This document shows positions 16,293 to 24,284 of a stretch of 64,000 nt of DNA, piece by piece. Within the stretch, counting starts at the first letter, position 1, and each line of letters starts with the position of its first letter. Made by a program: the position numbers and the translations under genes. The notes under the pieces are model-generated. The model did not search any database. It was not told where the DNA came from and saw only the letters and a list, made by a program, of their open reading frames with translations. This DNA is from DATGEP01 sp035310125 (lineage in GTDB: Bacteria > Chloroflexota > Ktedonobacteria > Ktedonobacterales > JADMIN01), in assembly GCA_035310125.1 (NCBI GenBank), contig DATGEP010000228.1:1-64000 (forward strand), written 5' to 3'.

Positions 16293-17378
16293 CTATTCTT
16301 CCATACTGGCGAGCTTCTCAGCCTGGTCCGATGTAATGAGCGCGTCAATGAGGGGATCCAGATCACCGTCCAGCACGTGCGGCAAGTTATGGACCGTCAT
16401 ATTGATGCGATGGTCGGTGATACGATCCTGTGGATAATTGTACGTGCGGATCTTCTCACTACGGTCCCCCGTCTGCACCTGCGACCGGCGCGCAGCACCC
16501 TGCTGCGCCGCCCGCTTCTGCTGTTCGAGATCCCACAGCCGCGAGCGCAGCACACCGAGCGCCTTCGCCTTGTTCTTTAGCTGTGATTTCTCGTCCTGAC
16601 ACGTCACCACGAGACCCGATGGCAGGTGTGTGATGCGCACCGCAGAGTCGGTAGTGTTGACGCTCTGGCCGCCGTGGCCGGTGGACCTGTACACATCAAC
16701 CCGGATATCCTCCGGGCGAATCTCGACCTCGACCTCTTCGGCCTCTGGCAGCACGATGACCTTCGCCGTAGACGTATGAATACGCCCCTGCGACTCGGTA
16801 GCCGGCACACGCTGCACGCGATGAGTGCCGCCCTCATATTTCAGCCGCGCATACGCCCCTTTGCCACGCACCTCGAAGACAATCTCCTTGAAGCCGCCGA
16901 TGCCGCTCTCATTCGAGTCCAGCACTTCGACGCTCCAGCGCTTCATATCGGCGTAGCGCGTGTACATACGATACAGGTCCGCGGCAAAGAGGCCCGCCTC
17001 GTCGCCGCCCGCGCCCGCCTGAATCGTCACGATAGCGTTGCGCTCATCCATGATGTCTTTCGGTAGAAGCGTCACCTGAATGTCGCGCAAGAGCTGCTCC
17101 TGGCGCGCGCGCAGCTCATCCATCTCCTCCTGGGCGAGCGCGCGCATCTCCTCGTCCAGGCCGTCGTTCAGCATCGCATCGGTTGCGGCAAGCTGCTTGC
17201 GCACATCTTTCAGCGCTCGGTACGTCTGAACGACATCGTTGAGACTGGCGAATTCACGGCCATAGCGCTGGACCAGCGCAGGATCGGTGAGCGTTTCCGG
17301 CTGAGCCATCAAGGTATTCAGCTCGTCATAGCGGTTCTCGATCGCGGCGAGCTTTTTATCAAGGGAATCGGTAGTCAT
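16293..17378 (-). CDS. prfA: Peptide chain release factor 1
   Basis: RF1 recognises UAA and UAG in the ribosomal A site and triggers peptide release. The protein is 361 residues, the normal length. The GGQ catalytic motif is at 236-238 in TGHGGQSVNTTDSAVR. The stop-codon-reading tripeptide is PAT at 192-194 (VPATESQGRIHTS), which is the RF1 type and not the RF2 SPF type. The N-terminal coiled domain begins LDKKLAAIENRYDELN. A GNAT gene follows at 12 bases. The usual partner prmC (release-factor methyltransferase) is not adjacent here. Confidence 0.97.
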   Translation of the reverse strand: MTTDSLDKKLAAIENRYDELNTLMAQPETLTDPALVQRYGREFASLNDVVQTYRALKDVRKQLAATDAMLNDGLDEEMRALAQEEMDELRARQEQLLRDIQVTLLPKDIMDERNAIVTIQAGAGGDEAGLFAADLYRMYTRYADMKRWSVEVLDSNESGIGGFKEIVFEVRGKGAYARLKYEGGTHRVQRVPATESQGRIHTSTAKVIVLPEAEEVEVEIRPEDIRVDVYRSTGHGGQSVNTTDSAVRITHLPSGLVVTCQDEKSQLKNKAKALGVLRSRLWDLEQQKRAAQQGAARRSQVQTGDRSEKIRTYNYPQDRITDHRINMTVHNLPHVLDGDLDPLIDALITSDQAEKLASMEE

Positions 17379-17501
17379 CTTTTGGATCTCCCGGCATATA
17401 CAGTGTGGACGAGCGGTGTTCGCGCAATGCGCATAACGACCGCGAAGGCATGGGAACGCCCCATCCCTCGGCGCGGGGGGATGGGGCGCTACTTCGCGTC
17501 G

Positions 17502-17654
17502 CTACTGATGCTCGTCGTCGCTGGCGTCCTGCCCGCGCTGGGCAAGCCGCTCCTCCTGCCGCGCCTGCAACAGGCCCAGCAGCAGTGATCCCAGGAGCGT
17601 GCAAATCAGCACAATCTCCATCGTACTCAAGCGGATGCGTCCGCGCCGATCCAT
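17502..17654 (-). CDS. Small single-span membrane protein, 50 residues
   Basis: A short gene supported by a very good ribosome binding site (GGAGGAG six bases before the ATG at 17654). The product begins MDRRGRIRL, then has one hydrophobic span (MEIVLICTLLGSLLLGLLQA) and a charged tail RQEERLAQRGQDASDDEHQ. Positive residues before the span and acidic ones after it fit an N-in, C-out or simple anchored orientation. It lies 123 bases upstream of prfA on the same strand. No family is recognised. Confidence 0.6.
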   Translation of the reverse strand: MDRRGRIRLSTMEIVLICTLLGSLLLGLLQARQEERLAQRGQDASDDEHQ

Positions 17655-17821
17655 TGGATTCTCCTCCGCGAGCGTGCACCCCGGCACGGCGTATCCGGTG
17701 GCTGCGCGCCTACACCCCTCCATTATACCCCAAAGACGCCGCCGATTGTGTCATCAGTGTAGCCCTCCATCGCGCGGCTTTGCTACGATGGAAGACAGCA
17801 GAGTGTCGCAGCGGAAAGAGA

Positions 17822-18595
17822 ATGTACGTCATGGCAGAAGGTAATCCGGTTACTCCACGGCCCGCCGCCGCCGTCGTGCTGGCGCGAGAGCTGGCTGGCG
17901 GCGGCATCGAAGTGTTCATGGTCCGGCGCCATGTGCGCAGCGAATTCGTCCCGGACGCCTTCGTTTTCCCCGGCGGATCGGTCAATCCAGGCGACATCGC
18001 CACCGAGCGCGCACCGGAGCTTTGTTCGCCCGTGCCGGAGGGACCTACGGCATTGGGCACGGGATTCCGGGTGGCCGCGCTACGGGAGTGCTTTGAGGAG
18101 GCAGGCGTACTCATCGCGCGTCACGGCAACGTGACCCTCACGATCCCGCCCGAAGCTATCGAGCGTTTCGCCACCTATCGCGACGAACTCTATAGGCAGA
18201 CCGCAACCATGGAGAGTATCGCGGCGCACGAGGGCTTGATCCTCGCGACGGCTGAGCTACTGCACTGGGCGCACTGGATCACCCCAGACGCTCTTCCCAA
18301 GCGCTTTGACACACACTTCTTTCTCGCGCCGATGCCGCCCGGACAGGAAGCCGCACACGACCGCCTTGAAACGACCGCTGGAGTGTGGACCACGCCGGAA
18401 AACGCGTTGTCCCGCTTCTCCGAGGGCGCGTTCCCCCTCGTCTTTGCCACCATCCACCAGCTTCGCGCTCTGACGGGATTGGCGAGCGTAGACGACGCCC
18501 ACCAACGCTTCTCCGCCGTCCCCGTCCGCACGATTCAGCCGCGCGTCGTGCAGCGCGACGGGCAGCCGGTGATTGTGCTGCCGGACGAAGAGTAG
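17822..18595 (+). CDS. Nudix hydrolase (NUDT7/CoA-diphosphatase-like)
   Basis: A 257-residue Nudix protein. The domain starts RPAAAVVLARE and has VFPGGSVNPGD. After an insertion of roughly 30 residues it resumes with AALRECFEEAGVL, which supplies the R-E-x-x-E-E-x-G part of the Nudix box. This spaced arrangement is typical of the NUDT7/NUDT19-like branch, which hydrolyses CoA or related acyl-CoA diphosphates; that assignment is by resemblance. WAHWITPDALPKRFDTHFFLA is also characteristic of the branch. The ATG at 17822 follows GGAAAGAG; another ATG lies three codons later. The metallo-beta-lactamase gene begins nine bases after its stop, so the two form an operon. Confidence 0.85.
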   Translation: MYVMAEGNPVTPRPAAAVVLARELAGGGIEVFMVRRHVRSEFVPDAFVFPGGSVNPGDIATERAPELCSPVPEGPTALGTGFRVAALRECFEEAGVLIARHGNVTLTIPPEAIERFATYRDELYRQTATMESIAAHEGLILATAELLHWAHWITPDALPKRFDTHFFLAPMPPGQEAAHDRLETTAGVWTTPENALSRFSEGAFPLVFATIHQLRALTGLASVDDAHQRFSAVPVRTIQPRVVQRDGQPVIVLPDEE

Positions 18596-18604
18596 GAGGC
18601 GCAC

Positions 18605-19399
18605 ATGGACCTTCCAGCGGGAGTTGAGCGAATCCTTGCCCCCAACCCTTCTCTAATGACCGGCCCTGGCACGAACACGTTTCTCGTGACGGCACCCGGC
18701 ACCCGATGCGTTGTGATTGATCCAGGGCCAGAGATCGAGTCGCATCTCGCGGCCATTGCCGCCACGGCAGCCCCGCATGGCGGTATCGCGCAGATCCTTA
18801 TCACACACGGGCATCCCGACCATGTGGAGGGCGCTTCCCGCCTGCGCGCGCTGACCGGCGCGCCGGTCCTGGCGTGGAGTCGTGAGGGGTCGCCCGCCGC
18901 CGACACGACACTTGCTCACGGCGACAGCATCCGCGTTGGGGAACGGCAGCTACGCGCGCTGCACACGCCGGGGCATCGCTTCGACCACCTCTGCTTCCTA
19001 CTGGAAGATAGCGGCGCCCTCTTCGCGGGCGATTTGGTTGCCGGCGTTGGCACGGTCGTCATTGCGCCGCCGGAGGGCGATCTGCTGAACTACATGACCT
19101 CGCTGCGACAACTGCTCGCGCTTGATGTGCGCGTCATGCTGCCAGCGCACGGCCCCACCGTCGAGCAGCCACGCGCGCTCCTGGAGCAATACATCGCGCA
19201 CCGCGAGGAGCGCGAGCGTCAGGTGCTGTCCGGCCTCGCGGACGGGCCGCGAACCGTGATGGCCCTGGTCGCGGACATCTACGCGGACGTAGACCCCCGG
19301 CTGCATCCGATGGCGGCGCTCTCCGTAACGGCGCACTTGCAAAAACTGGAGCGGGAAGGCCGTGTCGCGCGCGACGGCGAGCGCTGGCGGTTGCAGTGA
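18605..19399 (+). CDS. Metallo-beta-lactamase-fold hydrolase (LACTB2-like)
   Basis: A 264-residue MBL-fold protein. The zinc motif is ILITHGHPDHVEGA (HxHxDH). Further ligands are the His in HTPGHRFDHLCF, the Asp in ALFAGDLV and the His in MLPAHGP. The C-terminal 70 residues form a winged-helix-like domain (ALSVTAHLQKLEREGRVARD), as in LACTB2, where the family includes endoribonucleases and esterases. AGGAGG lies seven bases before the ATG. It is co-transcribed with the Nudix gene. Its substrate cannot be fixed. Confidence 0.9.
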   Translation: MDLPAGVERILAPNPSLMTGPGTNTFLVTAPGTRCVVIDPGPEIESHLAAIAATAAPHGGIAQILITHGHPDHVEGASRLRALTGAPVLAWSREGSPAADTTLAHGDSIRVGERQLRALHTPGHRFDHLCFLLEDSGALFAGDLVAGVGTVVIAPPEGDLLNYMTSLRQLLALDVRVMLPAHGPTVEQPRALLEQYIAHREERERQVLSGLADGPRTVMALVADIYADVDPRLHPMAALSVTAHLQKLEREGRVARDGERWRLQ

Positions 19400-19444
19400 C
19401 CGGCGCACATTGTCGCGAGGCGCCACTATCCCCACTATCTTCCA

Positions 19445-20725
19445 CTATCCTTCACGAGCGCCAATGTCATGCCGCCACCACGCTCCCTCGAACCGCACGC
19501 GCTCGATGTTGGCGTACACGCGCTCGCGGGCGCTGGCGACCGATGGCCCAGTAGCCACCAGCGTCATCACACGCCCACCCGACGTGACAAGCTGGCCTGT
19601 CGCTTCCCGCCTAGTACCCGCGTGGAACACCAGGATATCGGGGTCCAGCACATCCAGGCCGGTAATGGGAATGCCCTTCTCGTAGTGTCCGGGGTATCCT
19701 GAGGATGCGACCACCACGCCACACGCGGCAGCATCAGTCCAGGTGGGCGCCGGCACACTGTCAAGCCGGCCATCGGCGGTGGCGACGCAGAGGTCGAGAA
19801 AGTCGCTCGCGAGCCGTGGCAGCACCGCCTGCGTCTCTGGATCGCCGAAGCGTGCGTTGAATTCCAAAACAGATGGACCGTCGCTCGTGAGCATCAGCCC
19901 GGCATACAGGAGCCCGCGAAACGGGCAGCCGCGCGCCGCCAGCGCGCGCACCGTCGGTCGCAGCACGCGCGCCTCGATCTCCGCCAGCAGCGCCGGTGTG
20001 GCGAAACGCGGCGGCGAATAGGCGCCCATGCCGCCAGTATTCGGCCCGCTATCGCCGTCTTGCGCGCGTTTATAATCGCAGGCGGGCGCCAGCGGCACAA
20101 AGCGCTCGCCATCGCTCAGCGCGAAGAGCGACAGCTCTACGCCTGCGATATGCTCCTCGATCAACACCTCACTGCCCGCCGCTCCCAGTTTTCCCGCCAG
20201 CATGATGTCATCGAGCGCGGCATGCGCGGCACGGTCGTCTTCCGCGATGATCACTCCCTTGCCGGCGGCAAGCCCGCTAGCCTTCACGACCAGCGGATAC
20301 CGCCCCCCTTGAGCGGTGTAGTGCTCCAGATACGTGACGGCGGTGGGGTGGCTGTCGAATCGCTCGGCGCGTGGCGTGGGCACACCCGCCTCCATGAGGA
20401 GCTGTTTCGCCCATGTCTTGCTGCTCTCGATGCGGGCGGCGGCGGCGGTGGGACCAAAGACACGCAGCCCGCGCGTCTGAAACACGTCCACGATGCCGCC
20501 ACCCAGCGGATCGTCCGGCCCGATGACGGTAAGCTCAATACCATGCCGCTCCGCCCAGTCCGCGCAGGCGGCGAAATCCAGCGGGTCGAGCGGAACATTC
20601 TCGGCGAGAGAGGCGGTGCCACCGTTGCCAGGCGCGCAGTAGAGCTTCGAGAGCCGCCGCGAGCGACTCAGCGCCCAGCAGAGCGCATGCTCCCGCCCGC
20701 CGCTGCCAATCACCAGAACCCGCAT
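19445..20725 (-). CDS. purD: Phosphoribosylamine-glycine ligase (GAR synthetase)
   Basis: PurD catalyses the second step of purine synthesis, joining glycine to phosphoribosylamine with ATP. It is 426 residues, the usual length. It begins MRVLVIGSGGREHALCWAL, has the ATP-grasp segment YPLVVKASGLAAGKGVIIAE, and the signature RFGDPETQAVLPRL with metal-binding residues. It starts 13 bases after the stop of the PIG-L deacetylase gene on the same strand. A second purine gene, purH, is at 58.3-60.0 kb, so the pathway genes are scattered. Confidence 0.97.
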   Translation of the reverse strand: MRVLVIGSGGREHALCWALSRSRRLSKLYCAPGNGGTASLAENVPLDPLDFAACADWAERHGIELTVIGPDDPLGGGIVDVFQTRGLRVFGPTAAAARIESSKTWAKQLLMEAGVPTPRAERFDSHPTAVTYLEHYTAQGGRYPLVVKASGLAAGKGVIIAEDDRAAHAALDDIMLAGKLGAAGSEVLIEEHIAGVELSLFALSDGERFVPLAPACDYKRAQDGDSGPNTGGMGAYSPPRFATPALLAEIEARVLRPTVRALAARGCPFRGLLYAGLMLTSDGPSVLEFNARFGDPETQAVLPRLASDFLDLCVATADGRLDSVPAPTWTDAAACGVVVASSGYPGHYEKGIPITGLDVLDPDILVFHAGTRREATGQLVTSGGRVMTLVATGPSVASARERVYANIERVRFEGAWWRHDIGAREG

Positions 20726-20738
20726 CGCACGCCCCTCT

Positions 20739-21470
20739 CTACCAATTCGGCAGCCGCTTTAGCGCTGGCGGGCGCATCATCGGCAGGTAGTGGAACGCTT
20801 CGGCATACTCCACGCCAATCTCCTGGCCAACCATACGCGCTCGCATGCGGATCAGATCTTCCAGCCCCTCGGTGCGGATCTGGCTCGTGTGCGCTCGCAG
20901 CGCGGCGATCTTGAGCTCTATCACCGGCGTGATGTCTACATAATAGTTAGGCTGGTCCGTCCCGAAGAAATAGACATTATGGACGCGGTGCTCGGTCAAC
21001 CCTTCAACGAGCTGCTCCGGATAATACATGTGGTCGCGTGCGGCGGCGACGGCATCCAGCGCGGTCTGGCCGACGGCGCGGTGGTCGGGATGGATCTGAT
21101 AGCGCTGCCACGGATCAAAGGTTAGGATCACGTCAGGCCGCCCGCGCCGGATCACTTCGGCCAGCTCGCGACGAAATGGAATGCTTACCTCCACCTCACC
21201 ATCGTGGTGGCGCAGAAACGTCACCTCTTCCACGCCCAGCACCTTCGCGGCGGCAAGCTGTTCCGCCTCGCGGGTCGTGGCGAGCTGTTCCGGTGTCGCG
21301 GTGCGATCATCGGAGCCTTTGTCGCCGCTGGTCGCCAGCACATACTGTGCGCGGTAGCCGCTCTGAACGAAGCGGGCGATGGTGCCAGAGCAGATGAACT
21401 CCGCATCGTCGGGATGCGCAAACATCGCCATGACGCGTGGGCGAGAATCATGTTCAGCGGATGAAGCCAT
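20739..21470 (-). CDS. PIG-L/LmbE-family N-acetylglucosaminyl deacetylase
   Basis: A 243-residue zinc deacetylase. MAMFAHPDDAEFICSGTIAR supplies the AHPDD zinc motif near the N-terminus, and QIHPDHRAVGQTALDAV provides the third ligand. The family removes acetyl groups from N-acetylglucosamine conjugates such as GlcNAc-PI, mycothiol and bacillithiol precursors. The ATG at 21470 starts right at the conserved domain; a GGAGG lies 13 bases upstream, rather far. The gene leads into purD with a 13-base gap. Confidence 0.9.
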   Translation of the reverse strand: MASSAEHDSRPRVMAMFAHPDDAEFICSGTIARFVQSGYRAQYVLATSGDKGSDDRTATPEQLATTREAEQLAAAKVLGVEEVTFLRHHDGEVEVSIPFRRELAEVIRRGRPDVILTFDPWQRYQIHPDHRAVGQTALDAVAAARDHMYYPEQLVEGLTEHRVHNVYFFGTDQPNYYVDITPVIELKIAALRAHTSQIRTEGLEDLIRMRARMVGQEIGVEYAEAFHYLPMMRPPALKRLPNW

Positions 21471-21663
21471 AGGACTGACTGTTCCTCCAGATTGAGAGTG
21501 TTTCGCGCGGCGGGTCCGCATGCTGGCGGCCACACCCATCTGGCAGCATACCAGTATGCGCCCGTGCGGGGCAACACGCCTCCGCATGTGACATCCGCAA
21601 GCGAGAAGCACCCGCGCAATCTCCTGGTGACGCGCACCTATCGGCTTACTATATGCTGTCCGC

Positions 21664-21713
21664 TTGACATAGCGCCTGCATTCCACATATATTCAAAACT
21701 ATGGTTGAATATA
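21664..21713 (+). promoter_or_regulatory. arsR promoter with overlapping operator, leaderless
   Basis: TTGACA (21664-21669), an 18-nt spacer and TATATT (21688-21693) form a near-consensus promoter. A palindrome, TATATTCAA (21688-21696), 8-nt spacer, TTGAATATA (21705-21713), overlaps the -10 box and runs into the coding sequence. Transcription should begin at or next to the ATG at 21701, giving a leaderless mRNA. This is a classic autorepression layout for an ArsR-type repressor. Confidence 0.8.
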
Positions 21714-22039
21714 CAAACGGCAGCCTGGACAACACGTTCCATGCCCTGGCGCATCCCATTCGCCGGGCAATCCTGGCCCGGCTCGCCACGCACAGCGCCA
21801 CCGTGCTGGAGATCGCCGATCAGTTCGACATCTCGCTCAATGGGGTATCCAAGCATCTCAAAGTGCTTGAGCACGCGGGGCTGATCCAGCGAAACATTCA
21901 GGGGCGGACCCACCGCTGCTCCCTGGATACAACGCGCTTGCGCGAGGCTGGCGCCTGGATAGACTATTATCGCCCCTATTGGGAGCAGCGACTGGATGCG
22001 CTCGAACGATTTCTGGCTGAGCCAGGTGAGGACGTGTAG
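21701..22039 (+). CDS. ArsR-family winged-helix transcriptional regulator
   Basis: A 112-residue winged-helix repressor: ALAHPIRRAILARLATHSATV, then the recognition helix in FDISLNGVSKHLKVLEHAGL and the wing NIQGRTHRCSL. It lacks the cysteine metal-binding motif of arsenic sensors and belongs to the branch that is paired with SRPBCC/AHSA1 genes. The next gene is such a partner, 15 bases downstream. The ATG lies inside the operator palindrome at 21688-21713, and the same operator occurs in front of the DUF899 gene. The inducing signal is unknown. Confidence 0.92.
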   Translation: MVEYTNGSLDNTFHALAHPIRRAILARLATHSATVLEIADQFDISLNGVSKHLKVLEHAGLIQRNIQGRTHRCSLDTTRLREAGAWIDYYRPYWEQRLDALERFLAEPGEDV

Positions 22040-22054
22040 CGCAAAGGGGGAAAG

Positions 22055-22516
22055 ATGAAGCCTACTCACCGAGGCGATCCGCACGTATTGACCATTACCC
22101 GGATCCTGACCGCAAGCCGCCAGGCGGTCTTTGACGCCTGGACAAACGCTGAGAGCGTGCGGCAGTGGATGTGCCCTGGGGATGGCTCGGTTGCCGTAGC
22201 TGAGCTGGATGTGCGTGTGGGCGGCACATTTCGAGTTGATATGATCGTTGACGGTGAGCGTACGGTCCACACAGGTATCTACCAGGAAGTCAGGCCACCA
22301 GAGAAGCTGGTTTTTACGTGGACGTCGAAGCGCACGCAGCAGATCGCCACCCTGGTGACTGTGGAGCTTCGTGCACTCGGAGTCCAGACCGAGCTGACGT
22401 TGACACAGACGCGCCTCCCGGACGAGGGCACGACCCAGATGCATACCCGAGGCTGGATACTGATCATGGAGCGCCTGGCGGACTTTCTCCAGTCTGGACA
22501 GAGTCTAGGAAAATGA
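22055..22516 (+). CDS. SRPBCC (AHSA1-like) domain protein
   Basis: A 153-residue START-fold protein: ITRILTASRQAVFDAWTNAE is the usual opening, followed by VRQWMCPGD, ELDVRVGGTFRVDM, YQEVRPPEKLVFTWTS and a C-terminal helix GWILIMERLADFLQ. Such proteins bind hydrophobic ligands and are commonly operon partners of ArsR-like repressors. GGGGGAAAG precedes the ATG. The gene converges on the DUF899 gene with 74 bases between. Confidence 0.9.
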   Translation: MKPTHRGDPHVLTITRILTASRQAVFDAWTNAESVRQWMCPGDGSVAVAELDVRVGGTFRVDMIVDGERTVHTGIYQEVRPPEKLVFTWTSKRTQQIATLVTVELRALGVQTELTLTQTRLPDEGTTQMHTRGWILIMERLADFLQSGQSLGK

Positions 22517-22590
22517 CTGCCGCGGCGCTGCCGTCCGGCAACGCCGCTCCACCGCGCCGTCGAGGCAATCCCTCGCCCGAGCTGTCGCGA

Positions 22591-23298
22591 TTAACTATCG
22601 TGCTTGTCGTGATAGTCCACCCAATACTGTGGATTGTCGTGGCCAGCCTCATCGCGGCCCTTGGGGGTCAAGTCGAGGAAGTGGTAGGCGCCATTCACCA
22701 TGTCTATCCCACGCTCATAGGTCGAATAGGTATGGAAGATGCTCCCACTCTGGTCTTTGTAGAACACACTGATCCCTTGAAGCTCGCCTTCCCCGATGTC
22801 GCGAAGCGCATAGTTGTAGTAAGCATCTCCCCGTCCCAGCTCATCCGGCGCAAAGGACACGTGGTAGTCGTAGTTGAAGTCGCTGCCGAACGACGAGACC
22901 CACTTGAAGCTCCACCCCATGCGCTGCCTGAAGGCTTCCAGCTTGGTGAGTGGCGCCCGGGAGATCGCGACGAAGCTCGCATCGCGGTGGCTCAGATGCA
23001 CGGTTGTGCCGTTGAAGTTGTCTGCCCAGAAGGAGCAATGCACGCAGCCTTCATCCCAGCTTGGGTCGAACATGAAGTGGTAGATGATGAGCTGCTGTCT
23101 TCCCGCGAACAGGTCTGACAAGGTCTCTTTGCCGGATGGCCCCTCAAAGACATATTCTTTGTCAACGCGCTCCCAGGGCAGATCGCGCCGCGCCTGGCTC
23201 AATTGGTCCCGCAGGCGCGTGAATTCTTTCTCTTTGACCAGGAGCTGTTTGCGCGCCTCTAGCCACGCATCTCGCGAGACAACGTCGTGGTTCTCCAT
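22591..23298 (-). CDS. DUF899 thioredoxin-like-fold protein
   Basis: A 235-residue DUF899 protein. It begins with RDAWLEARKQLLVKEKEFTR, continues with PWERVDKEYVFEGPSGKETL, and has LIIYHFMFDPSWDEGCVHCS with a C-x-x-C pair in a thioredoxin-like position. WSFKWVSSFGSDFNYDYHVSF is a family hallmark. The biochemical function of DUF899 is not established, and its genes often lie beside ArsR/SRPBCC pairs. The ATG at 23298 has GGAGG seven bases upstream. A perfect promoter with the ArsR-type operator lies at 23395-23443. Confidence 0.9.
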   Translation of the reverse strand: MENHDVVSRDAWLEARKQLLVKEKEFTRLRDQLSQARRDLPWERVDKEYVFEGPSGKETLSDLFAGRQQLIIYHFMFDPSWDEGCVHCSFWADNFNGTTVHLSHRDASFVAISRAPLTKLEAFRQRMGWSFKWVSSFGSDFNYDYHVSFAPDELGRGDAYYNYALRDIGEGELQGISVFYKDQSGSIFHTYSTYERGIDMVNGAYHFLDLTPKGRDEAGHDNPQYWVDYHDKHDS

Positions 23299-23394
23299 GC
23301 TGGGACCTCCCATTCACAGCGAGTATTATCCAATCATGTTGCCGATGTGCGCTAGCTTGACTGTTTCCGGCCTGAGCAGTAACTAGTCGCGCAC

Positions 23395-23443
23395 ATTATT
23401 CCACCGATTAGTTGAATATAGCGCGGGCTTTAGCTGTTGTCAA
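23395..23443 (-). promoter_or_regulatory. DUF899 promoter with ArsR-type operator copy
   Basis: On the minus strand TTGACA (23443-23438), a 17-nt spacer and TATATT (23420-23415) form a near-consensus promoter. TATATTCAA (23420-23412), then 8 nt, then TGGAATAAT (23403-23395) repeats the arsR operator with a perfect left arm, the same spacing and a 6-of-9 right arm. This implies that the ArsR protein at 21.7 kb controls both transcription units. Confidence 0.75.
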
Positions 23444-23643
23444 GGTTAGCCCGCGTTTCGCAGGGGCTTTCCATACTGGCCAATCACAACGGCGGGAGAT
23501 CGCTTCGCCAACCAAGACAAGAATACCCACTCCTCGGACCTCGGAAGGTGAGGAGAGGGCAAAGATCGCTGCTCCGGCTTTCGCTCAAGAGCAAGCCGCG
23601 CTGTGGACGGAGCCTACGCTACGGCGGGAATCCTCGCCGCGCT

Positions 23644-24135
23644 CTACTGATCCGTTGCCGGTGGTGTGAATATCGGTTTCGTATCGGGCGTCACCACTAC
23701 CACGTCGCCGTGCGAGCTGTTGCGTCCGCCCGTCACCGAGATGCCTCCAGCCACTGTGTCGAGCGCCTCGTCGAAGACACTCCCGCTCGGCGCGTTCGCC
23801 GAGACCAATGCTGGGAAGGCGGGTCCGCCCGAGAAGGAGGTAGACATGTAATCGCCAACCATATGTCCCTGGTTGGTATTCGACAGCCAGGACAGCGACA
23901 TCGGTCCAGCCAGCTGCTGGCTCGCCGACCAAGTGGCACCGCCGTCTGCCGAGGAGATGAAGCCGACATCGAGCTGGCAGGTGGCCGCCGTGCAGTTTGC
24001 CGACGGATAGAAGTAGTACACCAGCCCCGGGTGTATCCCAGTGCCGGAGGTGGCTTTGTCCACGGCAAGGCCGGGGATGAAGTGGTCCACCCCGCTGCCT
24101 TCGATGGCATCCGCTGGCTGCCGCGTGCGGACTCG
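23644..24135 (-). pseudogene. 5'-truncated sialidase/BNR-repeat protein fragment
   Basis: An open stretch of about 160 codons, closed upstream by an in-frame TAG at 24136-24138 (minus strand). It encodes a C-terminal piece of a secreted BNR-type beta-propeller protein: VDHFIPGLAVDKATSG, LVYYFYPSANC, CQLDVGFISSADGGATW with one Asp-box, and MVGDYMSTSFSGG. No start codon with a ribosome binding site is present, and the N-terminal propeller blades and signal peptide are missing. It is best read as a gene remnant. A start at GTG or ATG near 24090 giving a short protein cannot be excluded. Confidence 0.6.
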
Positions 24136-24284
24136 CTACAACGCATGCCGCATCAGCTCATCCATTTTATGCGCAAGCGCACGACAGCCACTAGCCGAAT
24201 GTGACGTGTAGTGTTACCATGGCGCGGAGTGCGAGCGCCCGCGCATTGGGGGCGAGCGAGAGACGCGGCGGGAGGGCCTATTTC

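Noticed and set aside
23437..24204. 255-codon plus-strand open frame
   Set aside because: Its composition is that of an antisense shadow of the sialidase fragment; no start signal and no motif.
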